A stretch of 60,000 bases of DNA from Takakia lepidozioides (taxonomy: Eukaryota > Streptophyta > Takakiopsida > Takakiales > Takakiaceae): contig CM060733.1 of NCBI GenBank assembly GCA_030704615.1, positions 58,468,001 to 58,528,000 of the forward strand, given 5' to 3'. The notes beneath the pieces were generated by a model that saw nothing but the letters and a program-made list of their open reading frames with translations, was not told the DNA's origin and made no database searches. Position numbers and translations under genes: made by a program. This document shows positions 42,879 to 55,800 of this stretch, piece after piece. Each line of letters opens with the position of its first letter. Position 1 is the stretch's first letter.

Positions 42879-45086
42879 CGTCTAGGAAGTCCGCACAGCG
42901 TCTCCTCTTCGGAGACAGGTTGTGCAGGAGTTCGATAGCATACAATTTCGATTAAACTTTGTCAAATATACTTACTTATTACTTTCCCGAAGCCCGAAAA
43001 GGAATCATCATAACAGGATTGCCACTGTAATGAGGCCAGAACGGCACGGCTTACTAGTCTGACGGGAAGATTCTGAACCAGTTGTTAATCTATTGTGGCA
43101 GCTCCGGAGGATGGCATGGCAGAAGCCTTATATGATGGGCTGGCAGGAGCGAACTTAACTAGTTTACATGAACAGTGGTAAAATCTAACAGTGAGAAATC
43201 CATGAGGTGGAGATAGGAGGGGTGGGTCTATCTTACAAAACGAACGGTACTGCAAACTCTAGCCTATCCTTATGCATGAGCCCTGACACTGATCAGATGT
43301 CATGTTCGAGCAATAAAAGGCAGCTGACATCATCATCATCCTAGTTCTAATCACAGCTTGTGATGATATGGCCCGGCTACCCAACGCTGTTGACGAGCAC
43401 AGCTCTAACCCAGCATCCCCAGTCCGCCTGGTGATCATTGAAGCATGCACAAGGAAGCTGACGGCGGGTTAACGAATTAAATGAGCTGGGCTCCCACGGG
43501 CCCCACGCAGTGCAGATTCAGCACCATGGGCTCCACACGCCACAATCCAAAACCTATCTAAGTATCCTGTGATCAAAAGCTCTTGCCGTCTAGCCCTGAC
43601 GTCCCGATACAAACAAACAACCATCAGGGCCATCTCCTCTTCCAGATCCCCCACTGCTTGCTGTACAATCATGGGGGATTGCCCAACTGGGTCCCTACTG
43701 TTTGATATTTTTTCAACCCGAACCAAGTCATCACTTACTGGAAATTATCATACTGCAGTCAAACCTGGATGCCTTCTGAGCAAAACCAACAACAATTCCA
43801 GAACAAATAAAGAGCTTTAGGGTTTAAGGAAAAAAAGGGCTTCCTCCCCTTTTTCTTTAAAACAGAAAACAAAAAACACTTATGTGTATACCGTTGGTCT
43901 GACACTATCACTATAACTGTAGTAAAGAGAGATATAAAATGATTAATAAATATGAGCATTAACCTTACGCCAGACATGATAAGTTTTGCTAGTAAAAATA
44001 ATCATCTATAGTGTGCCATATAGCAATGTAATAAGTTGAATTGCTGGGGAATAATTGGATGAATAGAATAGTGGATATGTGGATGAATAATATATGGACG
44101 GATGAAATAACAATATCTGAGGTCATCGGTAGTTAAAATTCTATAGCACATAATAACAGATAACACTTCCTTTGGTGTTGACTCTCTCTATTGTCATCTA
44201 CTTTTCTGCTCCAACCTTCTTTTTTTCTGTCTAGCTGCTGGGTGGTCTCGGTTCTCTATTTCCCCGGAGGTTTCCCGTAACGGCCTTGTCTGCTTATTTT
44301 CTCCCCATCTGTCTCACATTTCTCCGTCATGCATTTGGGCCTGAGTCCCCTTTCCGGAAAGAGAAACACCAACAAGTCTTGGTATGTAGTCACAATTGTT
44401 CACACAAGCTAGGGTTAGGCGCGTAAAACCAGAACTCATAACAACCCATGCAAAGCATGGTTTTTTTCATCCTCCTTTATTAATGCAATTTCAGGGCCTT
44501 CGAGTACCGTCGTCCCCAGCTCTTTTGAAGAAAAAGAAAAAATAGAAGTATAATTTGACAGTCTTGACAGCGGAAACCAGAACAGAACGTACTATGGAAT
44601 GGGCGCCCTCTCATTGGCTTGCAAGTCCTAATCAAACACATTATGTTTGATAATGTGCTAGTGGCATTAGGCGTAGAATTCTGCTTTTTAATCCTCCTCC
44701 AAATACGCCATACTTAGGCAGGCAAAATCCTTTACGAACTGATAACGAAACCCCATCTACCAAGCTAGAAAAAATAAAAAATAAAATGTGGACACATTGT
44801 GGAAGCAAGCGTAAATTATGGTGTCACCCTGAAGGGCTACTGACTGCCAAGAGAGAAAAGCTATTGAGATGTAAAGAAAGTGATCAGAGAGGGACATAAC
44901 TTTGCACAAAGTTTTTCGTTACTACGAATTTCAGGCATAATTTTCATGATATTTTTTCTTAAATTTCAACACGGGGTGGCACACCTCTAATTACAAACAG
45001 CATCAGGCATAATTATTTTTTGGAGGATCCCGACCTACACCCATCGCTTTTTTTTTTTTTTTTTCTCCATCGCTTGTTTGCCATTC
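42879..45086. other. Intergenic, nothing recognised
   Basis: Only short open frames without motifs. Homopurine and poly-T runs near 44530 and 45050. Confidence 0.45.
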
Positions 45087-45368
45087 GTTAAAAGCAGGTG
45101 TGGCAGATTCTGCCACTTTTTCGGCCTAATTCTCAGGTCGAATCGGCCACCCAGGGCAGAATCGGCAGGGATGGCCGATTATGCACAGAGGACGGCAGAC
45201 CTACCACCGAGGCCCATGTCGTCAGCCATCAACCCACCTGCCTTCCCCTGAGGCTCGCCCCCTTTATATCCTCTCCAGGGCTCTGAATCTGGGCAATATG
45301 GGATAATCGAACCGCAATCATATTGCGCCACGTAGCGGCGAGAATCCGCCACACCTGCTTTTAACTCC
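45087..45368. mobile_element. Fold-back element 1 (MITE-like)
   Basis: GTTAAAAGCAGGTGTGGC at 45087-45104 is the exact inverse complement of GCCACACCTGCTTTTAAC near 45350-45367, and both sides continue with AGATTC/GAATCC-like similarity. About 280 bp with no coding content. The target duplication is not clear. Confidence 0.6.
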
Positions 45369-45372
45369 AATG

Positions 45373-45470
45373 ACCGGGCCGTGTTTGGCCGACTCTGCCC
45401 TGTGCGCGGCCATAGGGCTCGCCCAAAGGCCGCTGACAGGGCAGAATCGGCCAAACACGGCCCGTTCTCT
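45373..45470. mobile_element. Fold-back element 2 (short hairpin)
   Basis: CGGGCCGTGTTTGGCCGA followed by CTCTGCCCTGT pairs with ACAGGGCAGAATCGGCCAAA then CACGGCCCG, a stem of about 29 bp with one or two mismatches and a loop of about 35 nt. It shares GGCAGAATCGGC-type motifs with fold-back 1, so the two may be related. Confidence 0.65.
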
Positions 45471-46838
45471 AGTACAATTCTTTTTCTTTTTTCGAGAAAA
45501 AAACTTAATAAAAAGAGAGATTGATTTACAGTGGGTGAAGAGCGGACTTGTGGGTCCAGTGCGTACGCTGTTTTTCCCGCGGGGTGGGTGGACGTTGACA
45601 ATCTACACGCAACTAACCCTAAACGGACGGTGGATGGAATGTCCGCGACTTCGGATGCTAACCTGTACTATTCTGTTGACTGAGCGACGACGGACGGAAA
45701 TTCCGGCGCGGCGTCGGCGCGACGGTGTCGGGGATGTGGATGAATTAAAGCATCCCGGATGGAATGTGAACGGAGCGCCGACAGCAGTCAACGGACAAAG
45801 GTCAGCCGGCGTTTAAAGGCGGTCACCCACCCGACCGACATTGTCTGACGCCCGGCATGTTTGTGCCGGAGGGCTCTGGCCGGCGACTGCCGTGTGCGCT
45901 GTTGCTATTATTTTAGTTACGGAAGCTCACACTGCTTTCAACACCTTTTTGCTTTCTCTCCCACCTCCTCTGTCGTCTCTCGCGTCTCTCGCCCTGTACT
46001 CTCCTGCGCACATGGGGCTTGAAGTTTGAAGCTTCCCATAAACTTACCACAGATTAGTGTACACAGGATTATTTCTGTGTTTTGATACAAGTGTGTTCTG
46101 TCAGATTTGTCAGACCTACTCACTCTTTCTCTCTCTCTATCTCTCGCCTCTCTCTTCTGCATCTTCCTAGAGGTGACATCCAGTGTCGTGCTTGAGATTT
46201 TTATTCTTAGCTCATTGAACTCCAATGTCAGCTCTAGTAGGCTCAAACTGTGATGCTTCACTGACTTATTGGAATTGAGTCCGCGTTGCTCCTCGAAAGG
46301 CCTGAACAGGCTCTGAACGAGCTGCATATTGACTGGAATAGAGAGCGATTATCTGGGCTCTCTCTCTCTCTCTCTCTCTCTGACTCCTTTGCTCTTACTT
46401 CAGACTTGACAGTTGAAGTGTCTGCAGTTTTTGTCTTCCAGGTTTGAGTTTTACGGTTTTCGACCATACCAGGGAACTAGCGAGAATGAAGTTAGAGTAT
46501 TAGCGCCGGGCCGAGCAATGGGAACTTCGGAAAGGCTGCGGGCGTATGGAGCATTTCCGAACTTCACAACAATAATTGCAGCTGCCTGGCTGCTCTACAA
46601 TCTTATTGTTTAGTGATATTCAGGCCTGCTCAGAAACGGGACTTCGAGAAAGTGCAGTTTGGGTCGCTCATCGCATGCCCACTTCAGAGCCTGTCTCTTC
46701 GTGTACTCGTCTTAGGTAGCTGTTTCAGGGGCATTGGATAAGGATCTTTGTCTCGAGTTACTGTGTCAGAGTAGCCACGGTAATTTAACGTCAACGCAGC
46801 AGAAAGAGCAGCTCAAGTAAGGCCTCACCGCGGTAGCC
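45471..46838 (+). promoter_or_regulatory. Upstream region of the ABCG transporter gene
   Basis: No other gene lies between the fold-backs and the transporter ATG. A CT microsatellite (about 46358-46381) and other pyrimidine-rich stretches (46120-46160) lie 450-700 bp upstream of the ATG, common in plant 5' leaders. Transcription start not determined. Confidence 0.35.
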
Positions 46839-49800
46839 ATGGCCTCGTCAGGAAGCCTAGGGGGTTTTGACGGACACAGCTCATGGAGATCACTCGATAG
46901 AAGTGGTAGCATGCGAGGTTGGAGTCTAGGGCCTGAAGACGTTTTCAACAAGGGGTCTATTACTTCACGGCGCGGTTCAGTAGCAGACGACGACGAAGAA
47001 GCTCTGAAATGGGCAGCTTTGGAGAGGCTTCCTACATTTGATCGGTTACATACTACAGTTTACCACGGGGCGACAGGCAACTTGGATCACATCGATATAA
47101 CAAAAATTGGTCCAGAAGAGCGCCAGCATCTGATTGACAAGGTCCTCAAATTTACCGAAGAAGACAATGAGAAATTTTTGTTAAAGCTGCGGCAGCGCAT
47201 TGACAAGTAAGTCCGGCGACCTCCTGTATTTCTCAGAAAGCGGAAGATTTTCACTCCTTATCCGAGTTCTCTCTAGACCAGTGTCTGTCGCTTCGATGTT
47301 CAAAGTTTCTGTCCGAGGTTGCTATCGTTACAGGATCTGTACATCTAAGCTAGCCCAACATTTCCGCCTTGGCCGAATCTTGAGGAAATTATTGTGTCAA
47401 CTGGACTTACATTTGCGTGGTTCTTTTTCTTGTGTACAGGGTGGGAATAGACCTGCCCACTATTGAAGTCCGTTACGAGAATTTCACAGTAGATGCGAAC
47501 TGTTATGTCGGAAGCAGAGCATTGCCCACTCTTTGGAATGCCTCTCGGAACTTCGTTGAGGTATTAATTCTCCTCACCTTGGATCTCTACCTATCCACTT
47601 TTGTCAGTCGCTATCCAATGCGTGACTCAAAGCAAGAAAGCTTCTTAAGTCTGGTTCAAGTGCCAGCCAGGTCTCCAGCAGGACGGAGTATACTAAGCTC
47701 TAACATTGCATGATTGAATTTCAATGACTGTCGGCCGTTCATGTGTTTTGCAGGGGTTATTGGGGGTCGTGGGGTTATCGCCAACAAAGAAAACAGTGCT
47801 CAATATACTGCATGGGGTCAGTGGGGTAATCAAGCCTAATAGGTGAGAACTTCTGCCCTTTAAATAAGTACTACACACAAGATATGCACCGGATAGTCCT
47901 GAGGTGTGATTGAAATCCATCAGGGTTCCGGCCTGGATGCAAAACGAATGAGCATGGGAGAGTACAGTAGAACCAGGTCACCAAAGCCACGTTATGAACT
48001 CTGTGATGTGTACTTAGTTTGAAACTAGTTGAAAGTAGAATTTTGCTAGAGTAAATTCGAGGTTTCAAAATCAATGAGGATGATTAATCCACAAGCAACC
48101 TGTGCAGACGAGCTCAGGGGTAACCTTGCTTGTGTAGCCGCAAGTTAGTAGTCTCTACCCATGTGACCTTGAGAGCAAATTTACAGATGGCATGCACATC
48201 TAGGGGATCCGATGTGCAGATGGATAGTGACATCCGGCCAGTGAATTACATGGTGATTAGTCCTCTTATGCTTAAGTCGAAGTTGGTATGCATGACCAGA
48301 ACTACAGATGATAAAAGGCAAGATTACCACAGGTCTACTTTATTGAGGGATATAAACTGTGCTTTTCAGAATGACTTTGCTGTTGGGCCCACCTGGCTCT
48401 GGGAAAACAACGCTGTTGCTGGCGCTGGCTGGGAAGCTCGACAAAGATTTGAAAGTGAGAGATCGGAAGCATCTCATTTCCATGTACTTTTCAGCATGTT
48501 CAGGATTCTTGGGACCATGGGCTCAAAACACTACATTAACACGTACATTTCAGCTTTTTGAGCATAGAGTAGCCCTGTGTGTAGTAAGTTTCAAAACGAT
48601 AGTTGACTAGCATGATAGAGGTTCTGCACTAGCAGATGGCAAAGGGTGAATGAACTTGGGTTAAATGGGTTGCCAGCATTCAAACGATTGAACAGGTGTT
48701 TTGAGTGTCTAGGTCAGACAGCAGTTGAAGAACTTGATACTAAAGCCGAGGAAGCTTGGCTATTGTGTGCACAGGTGAAGGGACGGATAACATACAATGG
48801 GCACACCTTGGACGAGTTTGTGCCACAAAAGACTGCGGTGTACATCAGCCAGCATGACTTGCATGTCGCCGAAATGACAGTCCGTGAGACACTCGACTTC
48901 TCTGCCCGCTGCCAAGGGACTGGCACACGCTACGGTACTGAGCTTATAAGATTCTTCTGCTCGATTTTGTTTCTTTTTTGTGTTCTTTTGATGGTGTTGT
49001 GAGAAGAGCTCGACCTCATCTGTCATGGTGTGACTTGCACACTTTGAGCTTCCTGTGTAAGTTGTAAAGTTCCTTTTGTACTGACAATGTCATGTGTTCT
49101 GATTTCAAATGTAGAACTGCTTTCGGAACTTTCCAAGAGAGAGAAACAGGCAGGCATTTACCCCGAGGCTGACGTTGATTTCTTCATGAAGGTGAGCACC
49201 TTTCTGAATTTCTTAACCTTCCAATGAATTGTTGTTTGCAATGCTGTGAAATCTCTCTCATTGCCTACGATTTTTCCAAGGAGGAGTCCCACACCCGTTT
49301 GAAATCTTTCGTTGTATACTGCTCTGAGCATTCTTCCTATATTCCCCCTAAAAGGCTTGCAATTTGACTGTGTCAATACAGGCAACGGCGATATCAGGAG
49401 TGGAGAGCAGCCTTGCCACCGACTACACCTTACGGGTCAGAGAACGCCAGATCTAGTGAACTCATTTTCTCTGAAATACTCGTAGTTATTCTTCAAGGTC
49501 CAGTGAAGTTGACTCAGCTTGTTATCTGTTCATTGTTGCGCAGATTTTGGGTCTTGATGTGTGTGCCGACACAATAGTAGGTGACGACATGCGCAGAGGT
49601 ATTTCCGGAGGGCAAAAGAAACGAGTGACCACAGGTATGGGTTGTATATTACCGACACGAATGTGAACATGCTCTCCACTATTTCCAGACTCTGTATAAC
49701 TTAGAATCCAGGGCTGTGATGAGGATGGGATTCCTGCTTTCAGAATTTACAACGTGATCTTGTACATTGATTCTTGAAAATTGTCAATCTTGGAAGCCCT

Positions 49801-52800
49801 TCCATGCATTGGATGTGCAGACCCCCAATTCTAATAACGACCAATGTTCTAGCCCACATGAGCTTCTTCTGCTTCATCTGCATTTGATAAGATTGGACTC
49901 GTACACTTACAAGAGACTTGTGGGTTGAGTCCCCAGAACCAGCTCACTGTATGAGGAGTGCTTTCTGATTTGCTAGGCGTATCCCCATTATGCTTGATGA
50001 GACTCGTTCGTTGGTGAATACAAGAGATTCAAAACATTGCCCGTGTGCCTCATTCCAGGTGAGATGATAGTCGGGCCCACCAGAGCAATGTTTATGGATG
50101 AGATCTCCACAGGCCTCGACAGCTCGACAACATTCCAGATAGTGAAGAGTCTGCGCCAGTTCGCCCATGTCATGGCGGGTACCGTTCTCATGTCGCTGTT
50201 GCAGCCAGCTCCTGAGACATTCGATCTTTTTGATGACATCATTCTGCTTTCGGAAGGGCAGATTGTGTACCATGGGCCCCGTGAAGCAGTGCTGGAGTTT
50301 TTTGAATTCTGCGGCTTCAAGTGCCCTGAGAGAAAAGGCGTTGCAGACTTTCTCCAGGAGGTAATATCACAAACAGTCATCTCCATCGTAGCAGAAGACT
50401 TCTTTCTCTCCCTCTTCAGGCCTGGTGTCGATGCCTTCCGGCAAATTTAGAAGGTTAACTTGTGTGTGAAGTGCAGGTGACTTCTCGAAAAGACCAAGAG
50501 CAATACTGGTCAAACAGACGACGGCCATACCGCTACATAAGTGTGAGGCAATTTTCTGAAGCATACAGAACATTTCGGGTAGGCACCCAGTTGAATGAGG
50601 AGCTGGCACGGCCCTATCCCAAGGAGCGCAGCCACAAGGCAGCGTTGGCTCACGATCGGTACTCAGTCAGTAATATGGAAATATTCAAAGCTACCTTTGC
50701 AAAAGAAGTGCTCCTCATGAAGCGCAATGCACTCGTTTATGTGGTCAAATCAGGACAGGTGGGTGTCCTTTCAGTGCTTGAACATTGGCATTGTGTGACT
50801 AAACGACAATGTTGCTCTAATCTTTTGTTGGAGATCAGAGTTTCAATATTGGCTTGACATGGACCTGATGTCTTCAACCTTTTCAAAAACATGCCCTAAA
50901 TTCTCCTGAAATTGAAACTACAGTTCGTGCTGACAGCAAACTCATAATTTGGTTCTTGCAGCTCATACTCATGGCATTTGTAGCCATGTCCGTATTTTTC
51001 CGTACGAGAATGCACACCGACACAGTAGCTGATGGGACACTGTTTCTGGGGTCTCTCTTCTTCACAGTTGTCGTCATCATGTTTAACGGATTTGGGGAGC
51101 TTTCAATGACCATATTCAGACTTCCAGTGTTTTTCAAGCAGCGAGACCTACTCTTCTACCCAGCCTGGGCCTTCTCTGTCCCGAATCTTGTCTTAAGTAT
51201 CCCAATGTCTGTAATTGAATCCGGCATCTGGACTATGGTGACTTACTATGTCACTGGTTATGCCCCTGAAGCTAGCAGGTACAGAAGTTCTTGAAAAGTG
51301 TGCTTCTGATAGCTCGCCTGATCATACTCCTTCTGCTCACCTCAACCTGCTTTAAATTCCCACATGTTTTGCTAGACCTGATTTTGTCGTCTTGATGTGA
51401 GCACGATGGACTTTTGAAGTCCTAACAACTTCACACATTGTTTCCTCCAGATTCTTCAAGCAATTACTTCTGCTGCTCTCAGTGCACCAGATGTCATCAT
51501 CCCTATTTCGTCTGATTGGAGGCCTCTGCCGGACTATGATCATGGCCTACACTGGGGGATCATTCTTGTTGCTTATCGTATTCATGTTGGGAGGCTTTAT
51601 CATTCCCAGGACGGCTATCAAACCTTGGTGGATTTGGGGTTATTGGATATCTCCCCTTGCATATGCAGAGAATGGCATCAGTATCAATGAATTTCGTGCC
51701 CCCCGGTGGGCCAAGGTACAACCTTGACCCATTCTCCCCTACATCATCAGTCATTTCATCTAGCTCAGTCCTACTTGCCTGTAGCTCCACCATGTTCTCT
51801 AGGAATCCGCAAGTTTCTGGCATAAGGGAAATTGAGCATTGAGCATGGGGTCTGTTTCCATGAGGCAGCTAGAACAAACACAGTCTGATGAGTATAATCT
51901 CTACCATATACTCCAATGCTAAATCTTGGTTATGAAGCAGATGTTCACAGGAGAGCTGTGTATGTCTCTTGCAGCGGGTTCCTGCAGGCAACCCCTACAC
52001 TCTGGGAGAGGAAATTCTGCTAAATCGTGGGATATTTACAGCCGAATACTGGTACTGGATCAGCATCGGGGCATTAGTTGGATTCATGATCCTCTTCAAC
52101 ATATTGTTCACTGTGGCTCTTGCGTATATGAATCGTATGTCATTCTTCCTTGAACCACCTGAGGGGCAGGTCTTTAGCTTGAATATGAATCACAGGGAAG
52201 AGGTTTAGGGAAGCTGATAGCATCTTGAGTTTTGTGTACACAAAACTTGAAAGAAGGATAATGAATTGTAATCTTGAAAGATGTTCTCATTAGACTTATC
52301 TTGCCTAGTTGGCTGTAGCAGATAAAAGATCGAAAGAAATGAAAAATGAGATGATACTTTATAACGTCTAGGTAAAGTTCAAAGTGCTTATGGGACGAGA
52401 GCATGGAACAAGAAAGAGAGGGGCCCTTCACAAGCAGCTCAAAAACAACTATTGTCCAAGGGATCAAGAGAGTAAGAGAGAGCTTATGGGACAAAAGAAA
52501 AGACCTCCTTGAGCGATTGGCTCTCTGAACTGACAGTAGTAGCAGCCCCAGACTTCATGGCAGACCTCTCTTCTCTACCACAGGCAGGGTGCAAGAGTTC
52601 GGCATGTTGGAGGTTATCCCATCTGCCAGTCTCCGTCCTCAGACTCATCTTCAAAACGTCCACTGGATTCCCAAACAAAGCATCACAAAGACACAAATCA
52701 CTAGAAAACCTCTGAGAGAAAGAAAGAGAAATAAAAGAAGAAGACCTTGGTCAGAGTTGCTTGCATAGTCCTGTTGCCATAGGCCCCTGCCTGATGTGGA

Positions 52801-55800
52801 TCGAGCAAACATCTTCTGAGGGTGAAATGGGTACTAGAGGACAAGATATGTACTACTTTTCCTGAGAAAGACAAAGGTCAAACATTGATAAGTCGGGGAT
52901 ATACACACCAGGCAATCCAAAGTGGTGTATTCAGCCTGACTTTTGTGTTGTATGATGGAGCAGCACTGGGAAAGCCCCAAGCTGTCATCTCAGAGGATGC
53001 CCTGGCAGAGAAGCATGCAAATCGAACTGGGGAGACAATACTGATATCAGAATCAACACGATCGCGCTCAAGATCCCAAAGAACTCTTCCCCGTTCCCTA
53101 TTTGTGGACAGTGGTACATCTGCACACACCTTTCTAAACCATTTTTACCATTATGTTTGAGTGCCTCAGTGGAATGTCCTTGTCAAGGTGGTGCAGCGTC
53201 TATTGCAAGCTCATCAACCCGAAGTCAAGTCATAACATCACAAATCTTCTAAAAATTTCTGCTTCCAAAATACGTGTAGACGCTAATATGATATACAACT
53301 TTTTCTATCAACAGGAAGAGCTGGAGAAGTTCAGTTGCCTCAGCTCCGGAGGAGCACGAATCGGCATTCATCTTTTGATCGTATGGATGCTTCACATGAT
53401 GACAGCCTCGAAGAATCTCTTGCAGGGGGGGCAGCAAAGAGGGGCATGATTCTGCCTTTCCAACCCTCAGCCATCTCTTTTGACGACATCAAATACTATG
53501 TTGACATGCCTGCAGTATGCTCTATTCCCAGGCTTTTCTGTGCTAGTGTTGTTCTGCTGTGCCCCATGGGCCTTCTGGGCATCCTATGGATGTAGTAACT
53601 TTTCTTGTTTTGTGTAAGTTATTAAGTTACTTTCTTTCTGCAAAGTGTCATTTCAACTCTGCATGAAGCATTGACTCGAAGACAATCCCTTGAGCAACAG
53701 TTGTATTTGGGCTGCTTGTGGAGGACCATCTCTCTTTCTTGTTTCATGTTTTGTTTTGTCCAATAAGCTGGAATTGCTAGTTGGAAGGATGTGAGTGAAA
53801 GCATACCATGTGCCACTGCCTCACTAGAACATACCCCAAAAAGGAGAGAGAGTGTGTGAGCCTATGTTCTAAGATGTGACTAAGATGTTAAGAGTTTTTT
53901 GATCTCATTGTGCAGTTGTCGGATGACATTCCTAATTTCTCTGAATTTGTGTATCCAGGCAATGAAGCAGCAAGGAGTGGTGGATGATAGGCTCCAGCTG
54001 CTACGAGGAGTGACTGGGGCATTCCAGCCAGGAGTCCTGACAGCACTGGTTGGTGTGAGCGGTGCTGGAAAGACAACTCTTATGGATGTTCTCGCAGGAC
54101 GAAAAACAGGTGGCTCTATTGAAGGTGACATCCGCATTTCGGGTTTCCCCAAGAGGCAGGAGACATTTGCCCGCATTGCTGGCTACTGTGAGCAGAATGA
54201 TATTCATTCGCCACAAGTCACCGTTCACGAGTCCCTTGTCTACTCAGCCTGGTTACGCCTTGCCCCAGAGATCGATTGGGACAGTAAGATGGTACATCAC
54301 TGACCTTTAGCTTCCTTCTTTGGTTCCTCAAACCCCCTTCAGTGTGTGGGGCTCATGTCTATATTTGTATCTTCTCTCTTTTGGTTTCATATTGTTCATT
54401 GTATTTCTCTTTAGGTTTCAAACTCCTCTTCTCTCAGGGGTACATAATGGACAAGATTCCACGGAAAAGCCAATGAAAGGACTTCTTTGTGCTGCTTAAA
54501 CTTGGTTCACACTTCCCAGAAGTTGTCTGCAAGCTAACATCCGAGGTTCGTTGCATTTGAATAGGGAACTTGAGCTAATCTCTTATAATATCCCCTTATT
54601 CTCCCTCCCAAGAAAGTCTGTCCCTTCCAGTCTCTTTCATCTTATGGCAGTGAGACTTATGTGTACATGATAATACACAATGTGTACAGAAATTCGTGGA
54701 CGAGGTGATGGAGTTGGTTGAGCTTACATCATTGCAAGACGCATTGGTAGGGCTGCCAGGCATCACAGGCCTCTCCACAGAGCAGCGGAAGCGCCTTACC
54801 ATTGCAGTTGAACTTGTGGCCAACCCCTCCATAATTTTCATGGATGAGCCCACCAGCGGGCTTGATGCACGTGCTGCAGCCATCGTCATGCGCACTGTGC
54901 GCAACACCGTTGACACTGGCCGCACTGTTGTCTGCACAATCCATCAACCCAGCATCGATATCTTTGAAGCTTTCGATGAGGTGAAGTTACATCCTTATCA
55001 AACGGCCTCTCTCTTGCAGCCTCTTGAGCTGCCCTTGTCTCTCTTGATGGCTGAGGCTGTACACCGTTCATGTTGAATAGTCTTTCAGCTTCCTGTGGAG
55101 GGCCCCACTCTCCTTCTTGTTTCCTGCTTTCCCATGTCTCTTTGAGCATTCTGTGGAGTCATAATGTGTCATTTTCACTGTGTTTTGTGGCTATTACTTG
55201 CAAACCTTCACTGTGGACTGATTTGGTCCAAGGATATTCCAGATGCTGTTAATGAAGAGGGGAGGGCAAGTTATTTATATGGGGCCATTGGGCCGCCAGT
55301 CTCACAAGCTTGTTGAGTACTTTGAGGTGAGGACATTCCAATGATCTCTATTCTGACATACCCAAAAGTATATTTTCCAATTAGGAAGATTACTAGATCA
55401 AGTTTGAGCATGCATTGTAGTATGCAGTACTCGTGGACTGGAGAAGAGAGCAGTGGTGAGGGTAGGTTAGGAAATTAATGTAATGTTTTGCAATTACACA
55501 GATTCTATGAAGTTTTTGTTCCAGGTGCAGAATGAGTAATCTCATATGAAACTGCTGGACATACCAGTTGCTGCGCTCAACCTTAACTGTAAGGTCGAAA
55601 TGAAATGAAACTTTATACATGGTACTTAATGTTCAGTGAGAGGGAGAGAAAATGCGAAAGATTCATTTTTATGTTTCTTGGCATTTGAGGGGAACAATCT
55701 GCTGTATACAGGCTGTCCCAGGTGTACCCAAAATTAAAGATGGATACAACCCTGCGACATGGATGCTTGAAGTCAGCTCCGTCACTATGGAGAGCCAACT

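Noticed and set aside
43000-45080. Small open frames as host genes
   Set aside because: All are under 100 codons, without motifs, splice-consistent extensions or similarity to anything else in the window.
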